Positions 1 to 9,209 of a stretch of DNA of 41,462 bases are shown here, piece after piece. A model generated the notes under the pieces. That model was not told where the DNA came from. It saw only the letters and a program-made list of their open reading frames with translations, and did no database searches. The position numbers and the translations under genes are program-made. Origin of the DNA: Enhygromyxa salina (GTDB lineage: Bacteria > Myxococcota_A > Polyangia > Nannocystales > Nannocystaceae); assembly GCF_002994615.1 (NCBI RefSeq), contig NZ_PVNK01000070.1, positions 1 to 41,462 of the forward strand. The letters run 5' to 3'. How positions within the stretch are numbered: position 1 is the stretch's first letter; each line of letters starts with the position of its first letter.

Positions 1-2
1 CC

Positions 3-308
3 CCCTCCACCACAACCCTCGAAGACCGCGAGCTCACCCCCAACTGGCAAGCCCAGCCCGGCGACGTCACCGTGTGTCCGATCAGCGGCAAGCCCTTCGA
101 GGTCGACGAGAAATCCGGCCACTTCGACTACCAGGGCCACAGCTTCGTCTTTTGCTGCTCCGGCGGCTGCCTCGACAAGGTCGCCGCCAACCCCGGCGAG
201 TACCTCGACGAGCTCGTCGAGGAAGCCGGCGGCCCCGTCGCGGTCACACCCAGCGCCGACCCCGACCCCGCCGCCAGCGAGGGCGGCGCGATCGACGACA
301 CGCAGTAG
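3..308 (+). CDS. YHS/TRASH-type metal-binding protein, C-terminal part
   Basis: The reading frame is already open at the window edge, so the true start lies upstream. A GTG at 72 is a possible internal start, but the upstream codons (ending ELTPNWQAQPGDVT) look coded. The core has a CPISGKPF motif, an aromatic FDYQGHSFVFCC stretch and a downstream SGGC. This Cys arrangement is typical of small YHS/TRASH-like domains that bind a metal in heavy-metal handling proteins. The last 25 residues are Ala/Pro/Asp-rich and probably disordered. It converges on the DUF6544 gene with three bases between the stops. The metal and the rest of the protein cannot be seen from here. Confidence 0.7.
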   Translation, partial: PSTTTLEDRELTPNWQAQPGDVTVCPISGKPFEVDEKSGHFDYQGHSFVFCCSGGCLDKVAANPGEYLDELVEEAGGPVAVTPSADPDPAASEGGAIDDTQ

Positions 309-311
309 CCC

Positions 312-1211
312 CTAAGTCGGCTCCGAGCCTTCCGGGATCACCGCGTTCCACCGCCGCGGCATGTCGAGGTCGAACTTCTCGATCGTCTTCTCCACATAGT
401 GAAAGCGCTGGCCGTCGAGCTCCCACTCGACGTCGATCTTCGTCGGCAGCTGCAGATCCCCCCCGCTCCCAAAGCTCCGATGCTCGGCGTAGCGCACGAT
501 CCACCGGGCCTGCTCGGCCTTCTTCATGCCAGCGTAGGGCCGCTCGTCGGTCTCGAAGCGGACGACGTCCCCAAACTCGTCGAAGAAGAACACCCCGGTC
601 ACCTCGAGCTCGCCGTCGCGCAGCGTGAAGGTCGCCGAGTCCTCACCGTGCTCGGTCCACCCGCGGTCATCGGCGGGCAGCATCGCGCCCGGGAACAGCG
701 CCAGGCCCGAGACATAGCGCAGCAAGGTCGCGCGGCGGGTCGCGTCGTCGCCCGCGTCGACCGAGCTGACGGAGCTCAGCAGCTTGGCCTGCACGCGCCC
801 GCGCCCGCGAAAGTAGCTGTTGACCAGATCGACCCAGACCAGCGGAAAGGGCCGCATCCGCGCGTACCAGAGCATCCCCGGCGGGGTCGAGACCATGTAC
901 TGCTCGGCCTCGAACTCGGACCAGGGCTGGCCGGGGGTCTGGCGCAGTTTGCCCGCCTCCCAGATCCGCACGCACGACTGGTGCGGCATGCCATCGTGGA
1001 GGTTGCGGCCAAAGAAGCGGCGCGCGGGCTCGGGCAGCTCGGCCACGTCGGCGTCGGAGTAGTAGGTCGGGAGCGTCTCGATCTCGGCGAAGAGCTCGGC
1101 GACCTGGGCGTCGAGGCGCCGCTCGAAGGCGGCGCGGTTGAGCAGCACACCGACGACCGCGCCCGCGAGCAGGGCAGCAAAGGTGAGCGTGAGCAGAGCG
1201 AGCAGCGGCAT
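312..1211 (-). CDS. DUF6544-family membrane-anchored protein
   Basis: 299 residues with one N-terminal hydrophobic segment (about residues 3-25) followed by a soluble domain. Recognisable features are a PEPARRFF motif near residue 60, a Trp/Tyr-rich stretch (WYARMRPFPLVWVDLVNSYF) and an Asp/Glu-rich beta region ending in PRRWNAVIPEG. This pattern resembles DUF6544 (formerly DUF6920), whose members have no established biochemical role; the assignment is from memory of the family. The single N-terminal segment suggests anchoring in the inner membrane with the domain outside the cytoplasm. The ATG at the 5' end directly precedes the hydrophobic segment. The gene stands alone, with the receiver gene upstream on the same strand. 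Confidence 0.65.
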   Translation of the reverse strand: MPLLALLTLTFAALLAGAVVGVLLNRAAFERRLDAQVAELFAEIETLPTYYSDADVAELPEPARRFFGRNLHDGMPHQSCVRIWEAGKLRQTPGQPWSEFEAEQYMVSTPPGMLWYARMRPFPLVWVDLVNSYFRGRGRVQAKLLSSVSSVDAGDDATRRATLLRYVSGLALFPGAMLPADDRGWTEHGEDSATFTLRDGELEVTGVFFFDEFGDVVRFETDERPYAGMKKAEQARWIVRYAEHRSFGSGGDLQLPTKIDVEWELDGQRFHYVEKTIEKFDLDMPRRWNAVIPEGSEPT

Positions 1212-1278
1212 TGGGGCCCATGCTTAGCATCGCGCCTGGCGCGTCTGCCAGCCGACGCGCCCACGCGGCGGGGTTGGC

Positions 1279-1662
1279 TCAGGGATCGGCGAGCCCGAGC
1301 AGCTCTCGCACTCGGGCCGCCAGCGCGGCGACGGCGTAGGGTTTGGCCAGAAAGCCCCGGATGTTGGGGTATTCGTCGGCCTTGGGCACGGCGTCTGCAC
1401 CGTAGCCGCTGCTGAGCAAGACCGGGGTGGTGAACCCGCGCGCACGCATGAGCTCGAGCACGCCCTCGGCGTCCATGTCGGGCAGGCTGGAGTCGAGCAG
1501 GACGAGGGCGAAGTCGTCGTGCTCGGCCAACGCGGTGAGCGCCTGCTCGCCGTCGGTCACCGTGACGACCTCAAACCCCTCCCGCTGCAACACCCGCTCG
1601 GCGATCTTGCAGACGAAGGGCTCATCGTCGACGACCAGCACCCGTAGCTTGGCGACTGACAC
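1279..1662 (-). CDS. Stand-alone response-regulator receiver domain
   Basis: 127 residues, a complete CheY-like fold with no output domain. The acidic pocket is D12-D13, the phospho-acceptor is D57 in LLDSS, the switch position is S84/S85 in LLSSGY, and the invariant lysine is K107 in LAKP. Single-domain receivers usually act as phosphate relays or bind a partner when phosphorylated. No kinase gene lies beside it, so its partner is unknown. The kinase at 32.8 kb has its own sigma54 regulator and is not an obvious match. Confidence 0.9.
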   Translation of the reverse strand: MSVAKLRVLVVDDEPFVCKIAERVLQREGFEVVTVTDGEQALTALAEHDDFALVLLDSSLPDMDAEGVLELMRARGFTTPVLLSSGYGADAVPKADEYPNIRGFLAKPYAVAALAARVRELLGLADP

Positions 1663-1849
1663 TCCGCGAATAATCCCGCGATCCGCGCCCGCTGTCTAGC
1701 AGGACAAGGCGCGAGTCCTTCCGGCGCCGAGCCCGACCACGCACACCGAAGCCAGGCCCCCCTTGGGAGACCCGGCGCCCGATCGCGAAGCTCTCACGAA
1801 TCGACCCCACGCGAACCGAGCGACCCAAGGCGCAGCAGCCGTGCGTGGA

Positions 1850-3232
1850 TCAAAGGTCCGAGAGGGTGAAGCAGGAGAAGACCGGAAAGGACAGCTCGTC
1901 GAACTCCCGACCGCGGATCCGGGAGCCGAGCGCGGCCGTCATCGCGCCGTGGTGCAGCGCGACCACGGGAGCCTCGCGGCGCAGGTGCGAGCCCAGCTCG
2001 TCGAGCACGTCCTCGCCGGTCGAGCGTAGGCGCGCGAGCAAGCCGTCGACCTTGGGGTCGCAAAAGCGCGCAAAGTTGGAGCCCATGACCGCGTCGACGC
2101 CAACCCGCGGGACGCTCTCGGATCCGTAGACGGCAGACAAAAAGAAGGCCTGCGAGGGCTCGTCGGCGTACCAACCTCCGAGGGCGAGCTCGAAGTCGCC
2201 CGCCGCGAGCGCGTGCTTCCACTCCAGCGGACCCGCCGCGCGCTCGACCTTCACCTCGATCCCGAGGGGCTCGAGCTGCGCGGCGATGTCCTCGGCGCAG
2301 GCGACGGGATCGGGCAAGTAGGGACGCGCGCCCCAGATCGTGCACATCCGCAGCACACGCGGCGAGGAACCGCCGGCCTCGTCGAGCAGCTGACGGGCCT
2401 CGTCGGGGTCGAAGCGCAGCTGATCCGGAACCTGGCCGAGGCTCCGCGGCACCACTGAAGCGGCGTTGAGCCCGGCGATCCCCGGGTAGCTCAGGCGCAG
2501 CAGCCGGGCCCTGTCGAGCCCGTGGGCGATCGCTCGACGCACGCGGGCGTCCAAGACCCGCTCGACGTTGACCCACAGCAGCGCGGTGCTCGGGGTCTGG
2601 AGGTAGCTCGTGCGCACGAACGAGCCTTTGGGCAGCTCTCCGGGCGCGAGCATGGTGGTGAAGTCGATGTCCCCGCTGGCGATCGCGTGGGCGAGGTTGA
2701 GGTGATCGTGAAAGGGGATCACGTCGACGCCCTCGATGCTCGGCTTGAACCCGGCGTGGTGCGGGTTGCAGCCGAGGGACAGGACCTCGCCCTCGCGCGC
2801 GACGACGGCGAAGGGCCCGGTCCCGAGCGCCCCGTCCGCCCCGGCCTTCATGATCGCCGACACCGGGCTCGACAGCACATCGCGCAGCTCGGCGAGCCCG
2901 AGCTCGCCAGACAGACGCAAGGTCGAGCCCTCGTGGCTGCACTCGACCTCCGACGACAGCGCCGGGCAGCGACGCAGCGACTCGCACACGAGCTCGGCCG
3001 TCAGCGGGCTGCCGTCGGAGAAGCACACGCCCTCGCGCAACCGCGCCTCATAGCCCCCCTCGACCACACGCAGCTCGCGGGCGAAGAGATCGGGCACCGC
3101 CCGACCATCGCTGCGCCGGTACAGCGACTCGAACACCTGTCGCTGAACCAACCCGGAGCCGTGGTCGACGCCGAGGTGAGGATCGACCTCGCCGACGGGA
3201 AACACGACGCCCACGCGCAGGCGCTTGGCCAT
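1850..3232 (-). CDS. SBP_bac_5-like (oligopeptide-binding-protein-like) protein without signal peptide
   Basis: About 460 residues with the layout of family 5 extracytoplasmic solute-binding proteins: an N-terminal VDPHLG...QVFESLYRR segment, a central LREGVCFSDGSPLTAE motif (the family's lrdgvkFsDGtplTA signature), and a late RFDPDEARQLLDEAG helix. The ATG start at 3232 has a G-rich stretch five bases upstream; a GTG nine bases further up is also possible. Neither start gives a signal peptide or lipobox: the protein begins MAKRLRVGVVF and enters the first beta strand at once. No permease or ATPase genes are adjacent. It may be a cytoplasmic ligand-binding or regulatory protein, as in SgrR, but it lacks SgrR's DNA-binding domain. 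Confidence 0.75.
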   Translation of the reverse strand: MAKRLRVGVVFPVGEVDPHLGVDHGSGLVQRQVFESLYRRSDGRAVPDLFARELRVVEGGYEARLREGVCFSDGSPLTAELVCESLRRCPALSSEVECSHEGSTLRLSGELGLAELRDVLSSPVSAIMKAGADGALGTGPFAVVAREGEVLSLGCNPHHAGFKPSIEGVDVIPFHDHLNLAHAIASGDIDFTTMLAPGELPKGSFVRTSYLQTPSTALLWVNVERVLDARVRRAIAHGLDRARLLRLSYPGIAGLNAASVVPRSLGQVPDQLRFDPDEARQLLDEAGGSSPRVLRMCTIWGARPYLPDPVACAEDIAAQLEPLGIEVKVERAAGPLEWKHALAAGDFELALGGWYADEPSQAFFLSAVYGSESVPRVGVDAVMGSNFARFCDPKVDGLLARLRSTGEDVLDELGSHLRREAPVVALHHGAMTAALGSRIRGREFDELSFPVFSCFTLSDL

Positions 3233-3330
3233 GGCCCCCACTGTACCGGTTAAATGAACGCCGGGCCCCGCGACTTGTAAACTTCGGGGCCCGGGTGGCG
3301 ATTTTCACGGACGCAGAGGCCCGCGGAGCG

Positions 3331-3696
3331 CTACTGGGTGACTTGCCAGGTGAAGTTGGCGGCGCCGTCGCGCATGTCACCGCGGTCGATCGCGAGGCCC
3401 TCGATCTTCGAGACCACGCAGCTGCTGACCTCGGCGCTGGCGTCGCTCTTCTTCTCGTCGACGAGCGTGTTGGCGATCTTGCCGGTCTTCTTCTCGACCG
3501 TGAAGTTGACCACGACGGTGCCCTTCTCGCCGCCGAAGCAGGCCTCGATGTCACCCTTTTTGGTGTCGACGAGGCTGCGAGTGACGGCGCGGTAGTCGTC
3601 GGGCCCGCGAGCGATGCAGGCGGTCATGAGGAGCGCGAGCCCGGCGCAGACGCCAGCGCGAGTGATGGTTCGGGTAAAAGCTCGAGTCTTCATCAT
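3331..3696 (-). CDS. AgmX/PglI C-terminal-domain-like lipoprotein
   Basis: 121 residues. A signal peptide ends in a lipobox (LLMTAC, Cys near 27). The mature part contains DIEACFGGEKGTVVVNFTVEK, a second cysteine in SSCVVSKIEG, and ends FTWQVTQ. This resembles the TonB-like C-terminal domain found in myxobacterial AgmX/PglI gliding proteins, where two cysteines flank a G-x-V-x-V-x-F strand. It starts eight bases after the stop of the OmpA-like gene, with a GAGGAG ribosome binding site in the gap, so the two are co-transcribed and perhaps translationally coupled. It is probably an outer- or inner-membrane-anchored periplasmic protein; the function is not known. Confidence 0.65.
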   Translation of the reverse strand: MMKTRAFTRTITRAGVCAGLALLMTACIARGPDDYRAVTRSLVDTKKGDIEACFGGEKGTVVVNFTVEKKTGKIANTLVDEKKSDASAEVSSCVVSKIEGLAIDRGDMRDGAANFTWQVTQ

Positions 3697-3704
3697 CGTG
3701 CTCC

Positions 3705-4292
3705 TCAGTTCGCCCCGGGCTTGCCACGGGCGCCGCCCGCGACCTCGGCGGATGCTTCGCCCTCGGCGGGCGCCTCTGCCATCTGGGTGACCTTGAACTC
3801 GACCCGGCGGTTGGCGATCCTGCCCTCCTCGGTGTCGTTATCGGCGATCGGCTCGGACGGGCCCTTGCCCTCGGAGGTCAGCCGGCTCGCGTCGATGCCG
3901 TGATCGGCGAGGTAGTTCTTGACGGACTCCGCGCGCTCGGTCGAGAGCTTGTCGTTGTGCTTCTTCGAGCCCTCGGAGCTGGTGTGACCAACGACGTTGA
4001 GCTGCTCGACCCGGGGGTTGTCCTGCATGACCTTGACGACGTCGTCGAGGATCCCGTGAGACACGGACTTGATCTCGGCCGAGTCGTACTCGAACTGGAT
4101 CATGTCGTCGATCACGATGGTGTCACCAGACAGCTTGGCGTGGGACGTGGTGACCGGCTCCGGCTCCGGCTCCGGCGCGGCCAGCTTGAAGTTGACCGTG
4201 TCGTTGAACGCAATGGGTCCACAACCGGTCGCCAACAAGCCGAGACCCAGCGCCGCCGCCACGACGGACGCGGAAGTGTGCTTCGCTCGCAT
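3705..4292 (-). CDS. OmpA/Pal-like peptidoglycan-binding lipoprotein
   Basis: 195 residues from the ATG chosen here (MRAKHTS); an in-frame ATG eight codons upstream would only lengthen the basic n-region. A signal peptide ends in LLATGC. A short PEPEPEP linker leads to an OmpA-like domain with IQFEYDSAEIK, NVVGHTSSEGSKKHNDKLSTERAE and NRRVEFKV segments, including the conserved Asn-Arg-Arg. Such domains bind diaminopimelate in peptidoglycan, so the lipoprotein probably tethers the outer membrane to the wall. An Ala/Glu-rich tail of about 25 residues follows. It is the first gene of a two-gene operon with the AgmX/PglI-like lipoprotein. Confidence 0.88.
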   Translation of the reverse strand: MRAKHTSASVVAAALGLGLLATGCGPIAFNDTVNFKLAAPEPEPEPVTTSHAKLSGDTIVIDDMIQFEYDSAEIKSVSHGILDDVVKVMQDNPRVEQLNVVGHTSSEGSKKHNDKLSTERAESVKNYLADHGIDASRLTSEGKGPSEPIADNDTEEGRIANRRVEFKVTQMAEAPAEGEASAEVAGGARGKPGAN

Positions 4293-4540
4293 GACCGCTA
4301 GATGCGCCAAAGCCATGAGATTGGCAACCTGTGGTCGCCTGGAGCAAGAAAGCCAATCGGCGGGCGACGCGACACTCTATTCCGCATAGGTAGCTTCCTG
4401 TGCCCTCGCAGACCACACTTTGCACAAATTGCTCATGTCTTTTCCGTGTGCTTCCGGGGGCTCACACCCTCACTCTAGTAGCCGAAATTACCGCGTCGTC
4501 TCGACAGGTCTGTGGCCACACGGCAGTCTCTCGCGACGGC

Positions 4541-5569
<1,029 letters not shown>

Positions 5570-5665
5570 CAGCCGTCGCCGTCGACAGCCGCGGGTCGTG
5601 CTCGCCTGCGCCAGGCGCGAGCCAGTCGTCGCTGCCGCGCACATGGGGTAGGTTCTCCGCCAGCC

Positions 5666-6703
5666 ATGGCCGTCGATCCGATCGAGCGCCTGATCCCCGC
5701 CTCGCTGCGGGCCGCGCTCGCGCGGCGGGAGCTGCTGGTCCGCCGGCCCGTCGCGGGGGTTCGCCACGGCGTCCATCGCTCGCTCCGACCGGGGATCGGC
5801 CGCGATTTTCGCGACTACCGCCCCTACGCACCCGGCGACGACCCGCGCCGCCTCGACTGGCGGGCGGCCGCCCGATCGCAGCGCCTGGTCGTGCGCCAGA
5901 CCGAGAGCGAGGAGGAGCTCGACCTCGTCCTGGTCGTCGACGGCTCGGCCGCCATGGACTACGGCGAGCGCGGATCGAGCGCGCACAAGTGGTCGCGGGC
6001 CGGAACCGTGGCCGCGGCCCTGACCACCCTCGCCCTGCGCCAGGGCGATCGCGTGGGCTTTGCGGTCGGCCGCGCGGGCGAGCTTCAGACCGCCGCGCTC
6101 GAGCCCGCGGCCCGACGCGACCGCCTCCGCGCGCTGGCCGAGATCTGGACCACGCCCGCCGCCGGAGACTGCGAGTGGGAGGCGCTGCTCGACGCCGTCG
6201 CGCCGCGCCTGCGCCGTCGCGCGCTCGTCGTCGTGCTGTCCGACTTCCTCGATCCTGGCGGTCGCGGGCCGGGCCTCGCGGAAGACGGCGCGCCCGAGCT
6301 CGACCGCAGCGCCGACGAGTCGCTCCTGCGCGGGCTGACCCTGCTGCGCAGCGGCGGCCACGACGTCGCGCTGGTCCAGATCCTCCACCGCGACGAGCTC
6401 GAGTTCCCCTGGGATCAACAGCGGGTGATCGAGCTCGAAGATCCACGCGGGCGCCGACCGACGATCGAGGGGCCCGGCGCGAGCCTGCGCGAGGGCTACC
6501 TCGACCGCCTCGACGCTCACCTGAATTGGCTGAAGCGATCGTGTGAGCGCGGCGGCCTCCTGCTCGCCCAGGTGGTCACCGACGAAGACCCGGCCGCGCA
6601 GGTCCTGGATCTGCTCGGCCGCCTCGCCGGGGCCCCGACCGACGCGAGCATGCCCACGGGTGCCGGGCGTGGCGGCGCTGGACACGAGGGCGACGCGCGA
6701 TGA
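5666..6703 (+). CDS. DUF58-domain vWA-like protein
   Basis: 345 residues, soluble. The DUF58 signature covers about 43-77: GRDFRDYRPYAPGDDPRRLDW followed by AAARSQRLVVRQTE. A vWA-like fold follows. Its metal site is slightly degenerate: VDGSAAM keeps the Asp and first Ser of DxSxS but has Ala at the last position, so tight metal binding is doubtful. The C-terminus is Gly-rich. Its last codons overlap the BatA-like start (ATGA), which implies translational coupling. In known MoxR operons the DUF58 protein is the likely client of the ATPase. Confidence 0.88.
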   Translation: MAVDPIERLIPASLRAALARRELLVRRPVAGVRHGVHRSLRPGIGRDFRDYRPYAPGDDPRRLDWRAAARSQRLVVRQTESEEELDLVLVVDGSAAMDYGERGSSAHKWSRAGTVAAALTTLALRQGDRVGFAVGRAGELQTAALEPAARRDRLRALAEIWTTPAAGDCEWEALLDAVAPRLRRRALVVVLSDFLDPGGRGPGLAEDGAPELDRSADESLLRGLTLLRSGGHDVALVQILHRDELEFPWDQQRVIELEDPRGRRPTIEGPGASLREGYLDRLDAHLNWLKRSCERGGLLLAQVVTDEDPAAQVLDLLGRLAGAPTDASMPTGAGRGGAGHEGDAR

Positions 6704-8886
6704 GCCTGCTCGCGCCGCTGGCTCTGCTCGGCCTCCTCGGCCTCGCGCTCCCCCTCGTCGCTCACCTGCTCGGGCGCGAGCGTCCCCAGAAGATCCGCTT
6801 CGCGGCGGTCCGCTTCGTGAGGCCGCGCGAGCCCGTGGTCACCCAGCGCCGCGAGCTGCGAGACTGGCCGCTGCTGCTCATCCGCCTCCTGCTGCTCGCG
6901 ATCTTCGTCCTGGTCCTGGCCCGGCCCGTGGTCGGCAGCGAGGCCGCGGTCGCGGTCCTCGCCGAGCCCCACGACGCGATCATCTTGCTCGACGCGTCGG
7001 CGAGCATGGAGCTGCGCGTCGACGGCCGCAGCGATCGCGAGCGCGCCGCCGAGCAGCTCGACACCCTGCTCGACGCCCTGCCCCCGGGCAGCCGCGTGGG
7101 TCTGGCGATCTCCGATCCTCGGGCTCCAAGCGTGACGCTGCGCGAGCTCAGCGACGGCGCCCCCCAGGTTCGCGCCGCGCTCGACGGGTGGATGCGCAGC
7201 GAGGACCACGGCCCCCGTCCGGGCGCGTGGTCGCTGTCCGAGGCCCTGCCCCGGGCCGCGGCGCTGCTGTCGGACGCGGGCACCGACGGCCAGGATCGAC
7301 CGCGAGTGATCTATGCGATCGGCGATCCGACCGAGCGCGGCCTCGGCTCGCTGCCCGAGCTGGCCGCGGGCGCCGTGACCGTGGTCCCGGTCCCAACCCG
7401 CGGGCAGCCCGGCGCAGAACCCCCCGCGCCCCCCGAGCACGTGGGCCTGCGCGAGCTCGAGTGGGAGCCCGCGCCCGAGCTCGACCCCAGGGCCGTCCGC
7501 ATCCGCGCGCTCATCCACCGCTACGGGCCCGGGTCCGGCGAGGGCGAGGGCGAGGGCGACGAGCAGCTCGAAGTCGCGGCCGCGCTCGAGATCGACAAGC
7601 GCGAGGTCGCGCGGACACGGGTCACGCTCGAGCCCAACGGCGACGCCGCGGCCGAGTTCACCCACACCCTCGACGGGGCCAGCGAGGGCGCCCGCGCCCG
7701 CGTCCGCCTGCTCGAGCGCGACGACGATCCCCTGCTCGTCGACGACCGCCGCCACCTGTGGCTGACCGCGACCGACGCCGTCGAGGTCCTCGTCATCAAC
7801 GGCGATCCGAGCGAGACCCGGGCCAACGACGAGATCTTCTTCCTCTCGACCGCGCTCGGCAGCGGCGAGCTAGCCGAGGGCATCTCGCTGCGCGGGCTGA
7901 CCCTCGACCAGCTCGAGGATCGCCTCAGCGGCAAGCAGGGCGACGATCCCCTGGCCGAGGTCGACGTGCTCGTGCTCGCCAACGTCCGCGCGCTCTCGGC
8001 CGAGCTCGCGCCGCGGGTCAACGCGCGGGTCGCCGAGGGCATGGGTCTGTGGATCACCGTCGGCGATCGCGTCAGCGCGAAGGAGTACAACGCCCGCTTC
8101 GCCGAGGTCCTGCCCCTGCTCATGCGTGAGGCCGTCTACGCGGGCACGGCCCCGGGTCGGACCGAGGCCCGCAGCGAGGGCGTCGCGCCGGTCCAGCTCT
8201 CGCACCCGATCTTCGAAGGGTCGACGGCCGACGCCGACGGTGACATCGATCTCGGCGCGACCCGAACCCGGCGGATGTTCTTGCTCGAGCCCGACCCCCG
8301 GCGCGGAGCCGACATCGCGGCCGCGTTCACGAGCGGGGCCCCGGCCCTGGTCACCCGCGAGTACGAGCAGGGCCGGGTCGCCCTCCTGACGACCACGATC
8401 GACCGCGACTGGGGCGACCTCCCCCTGCGGCCCGGCTTCGTCCCCCTGGCCACGCGCACGCTCTCGTGGCTCGCGGGCGCCCGCGGCCACGGTCGCGGCA
8501 GCGTCGTGGCCGTCGGCGCGCGCAAGACCCTCGACCGCGCGGCGACCTACTCGGTGACCACGCCGAGCGGCGCGAGCGTGCCGATCACGCCCCCGCGCGA
8601 AGGCGAGCCGGCGATCTTCGAGGCCACCGACTTCCCGGGCCACTACCGCGCGACCGCCCGCGACAGCGAGGTCGAGCGCTTCGTCGTCGAGTTCGACGCC
8701 CGCGAAGCCGACACCAGCGCGGTCGGCCTCGCCCGCGCCCAACTTGGCGACGAGTCCAGCGGCGAGTCCGGGACCGTGACGATCTACGAGCCGCGCTGGC
8801 GCGAACTCGCACTGATCCTGTTGCTGCTGCTCGGGGTCGAGAGCGGCGCGCGGCTATGGTTCACCCGCCGGTCCAGCGGCGGCTGA
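6700..8886 (+). CDS. BatA-like membrane protein with vWA domain
   Basis: 728 residues. The N-terminus has two membrane segments (about 4-24 and 56-77) around a RPQKIRFAAVRF motif, the arrangement of the BatA/aerotolerance N-terminal domain (TIGR02226-like). A vWA domain follows with a complete DASAS metal site (D98, S100, S102). The middle region resembles a class I glutamine-amidotransferase-like fold with an INGDPS segment. The protein closes with a third membrane helix (LALILLLLLGVESGARLWF), so the large central part is probably periplasmic. The start overlaps the DUF58 stop by four bases. A run of GEG repeats (near residue 275) is low-complexity. It is the last gene of the MoxR operon. 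Confidence 0.85.
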   Translation: MSLLAPLALLGLLGLALPLVAHLLGRERPQKIRFAAVRFVRPREPVVTQRRELRDWPLLLIRLLLLAIFVLVLARPVVGSEAAVAVLAEPHDAIILLDASASMELRVDGRSDRERAAEQLDTLLDALPPGSRVGLAISDPRAPSVTLRELSDGAPQVRAALDGWMRSEDHGPRPGAWSLSEALPRAAALLSDAGTDGQDRPRVIYAIGDPTERGLGSLPELAAGAVTVVPVPTRGQPGAEPPAPPEHVGLRELEWEPAPELDPRAVRIRALIHRYGPGSGEGEGEGDEQLEVAAALEIDKREVARTRVTLEPNGDAAAEFTHTLDGASEGARARVRLLERDDDPLLVDDRRHLWLTATDAVEVLVINGDPSETRANDEIFFLSTALGSGELAEGISLRGLTLDQLEDRLSGKQGDDPLAEVDVLVLANVRALSAELAPRVNARVAEGMGLWITVGDRVSAKEYNARFAEVLPLLMREAVYAGTAPGRTEARSEGVAPVQLSHPIFEGSTADADGDIDLGATRTRRMFLLEPDPRRGADIAAAFTSGAPALVTREYEQGRVALLTTTIDRDWGDLPLRPGFVPLATRTLSWLAGARGHGRGSVVAVGARKTLDRAATYSVTTPSGASVPITPPREGEPAIFEATDFPGHYRATARDSEVERFVVEFDAREADTSAVGLARAQLGDESSGESGTVTIYEPRWRELALILLLLLGVESGARLWFTRRSSGG

Positions 8887-8942
8887 TCTCGCGCCGTACG
8901 AATCCTGAATCAAGCGCTGCGCGCTCGACTCAGGCTTTATCG

Positions 8943-9156
8943 TCTTCAAGGGGCCTTTCAAAAAGGCCCCTCGCTGCGGCGGCGAAGCCCCCTCCGCTCA
9001 CCCCAAACGCTCGCCTTGCGGCTCGTACTCGTCTTCTTCAAGGGGCCTTTCAAAAAGGCCCCTCGCTGCGGCGGCGAAGCCCCCTCCGCTCCCCCCCAAA
9101 CGCTCGCCTTGCGGCTCGTACTCGTCTTCTTCAAGGGCCCTTTCAAAAAGGCCCCT
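8943..9156. repeat. Three tandem copies of a ~93-bp unit, each with a hairpin
   Basis: The gap between the BatA-like gene and the GHL10 gene is filled by a direct repeat with a period of 92-93 bp. Each copy contains AGGGGCCTTT, the loop CAA and AAAGGCCCCT (8949-8971, 9041-9063, 9134-9156), a 10-bp stem. The third copy has one base change in the left arm, which puts a mismatch in the stem. Copies two and three share a long upstream part (starting CGCTCGCCTTGCGG); copy one has it only partly. Between hairpins lies GCTGCGGCGGCGAAGCCC. The first hairpin is 63 bases after a stop codon and could act as a terminator, but three copies look more like a dispersed extragenic repeat. Confidence 0.9.
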
Positions 9157-9209
9157 GCGCGCGGTCCCGAGCATGGACGGGACCCGGCCGCGCCGGTTAG
9201 ACCCGGGCC

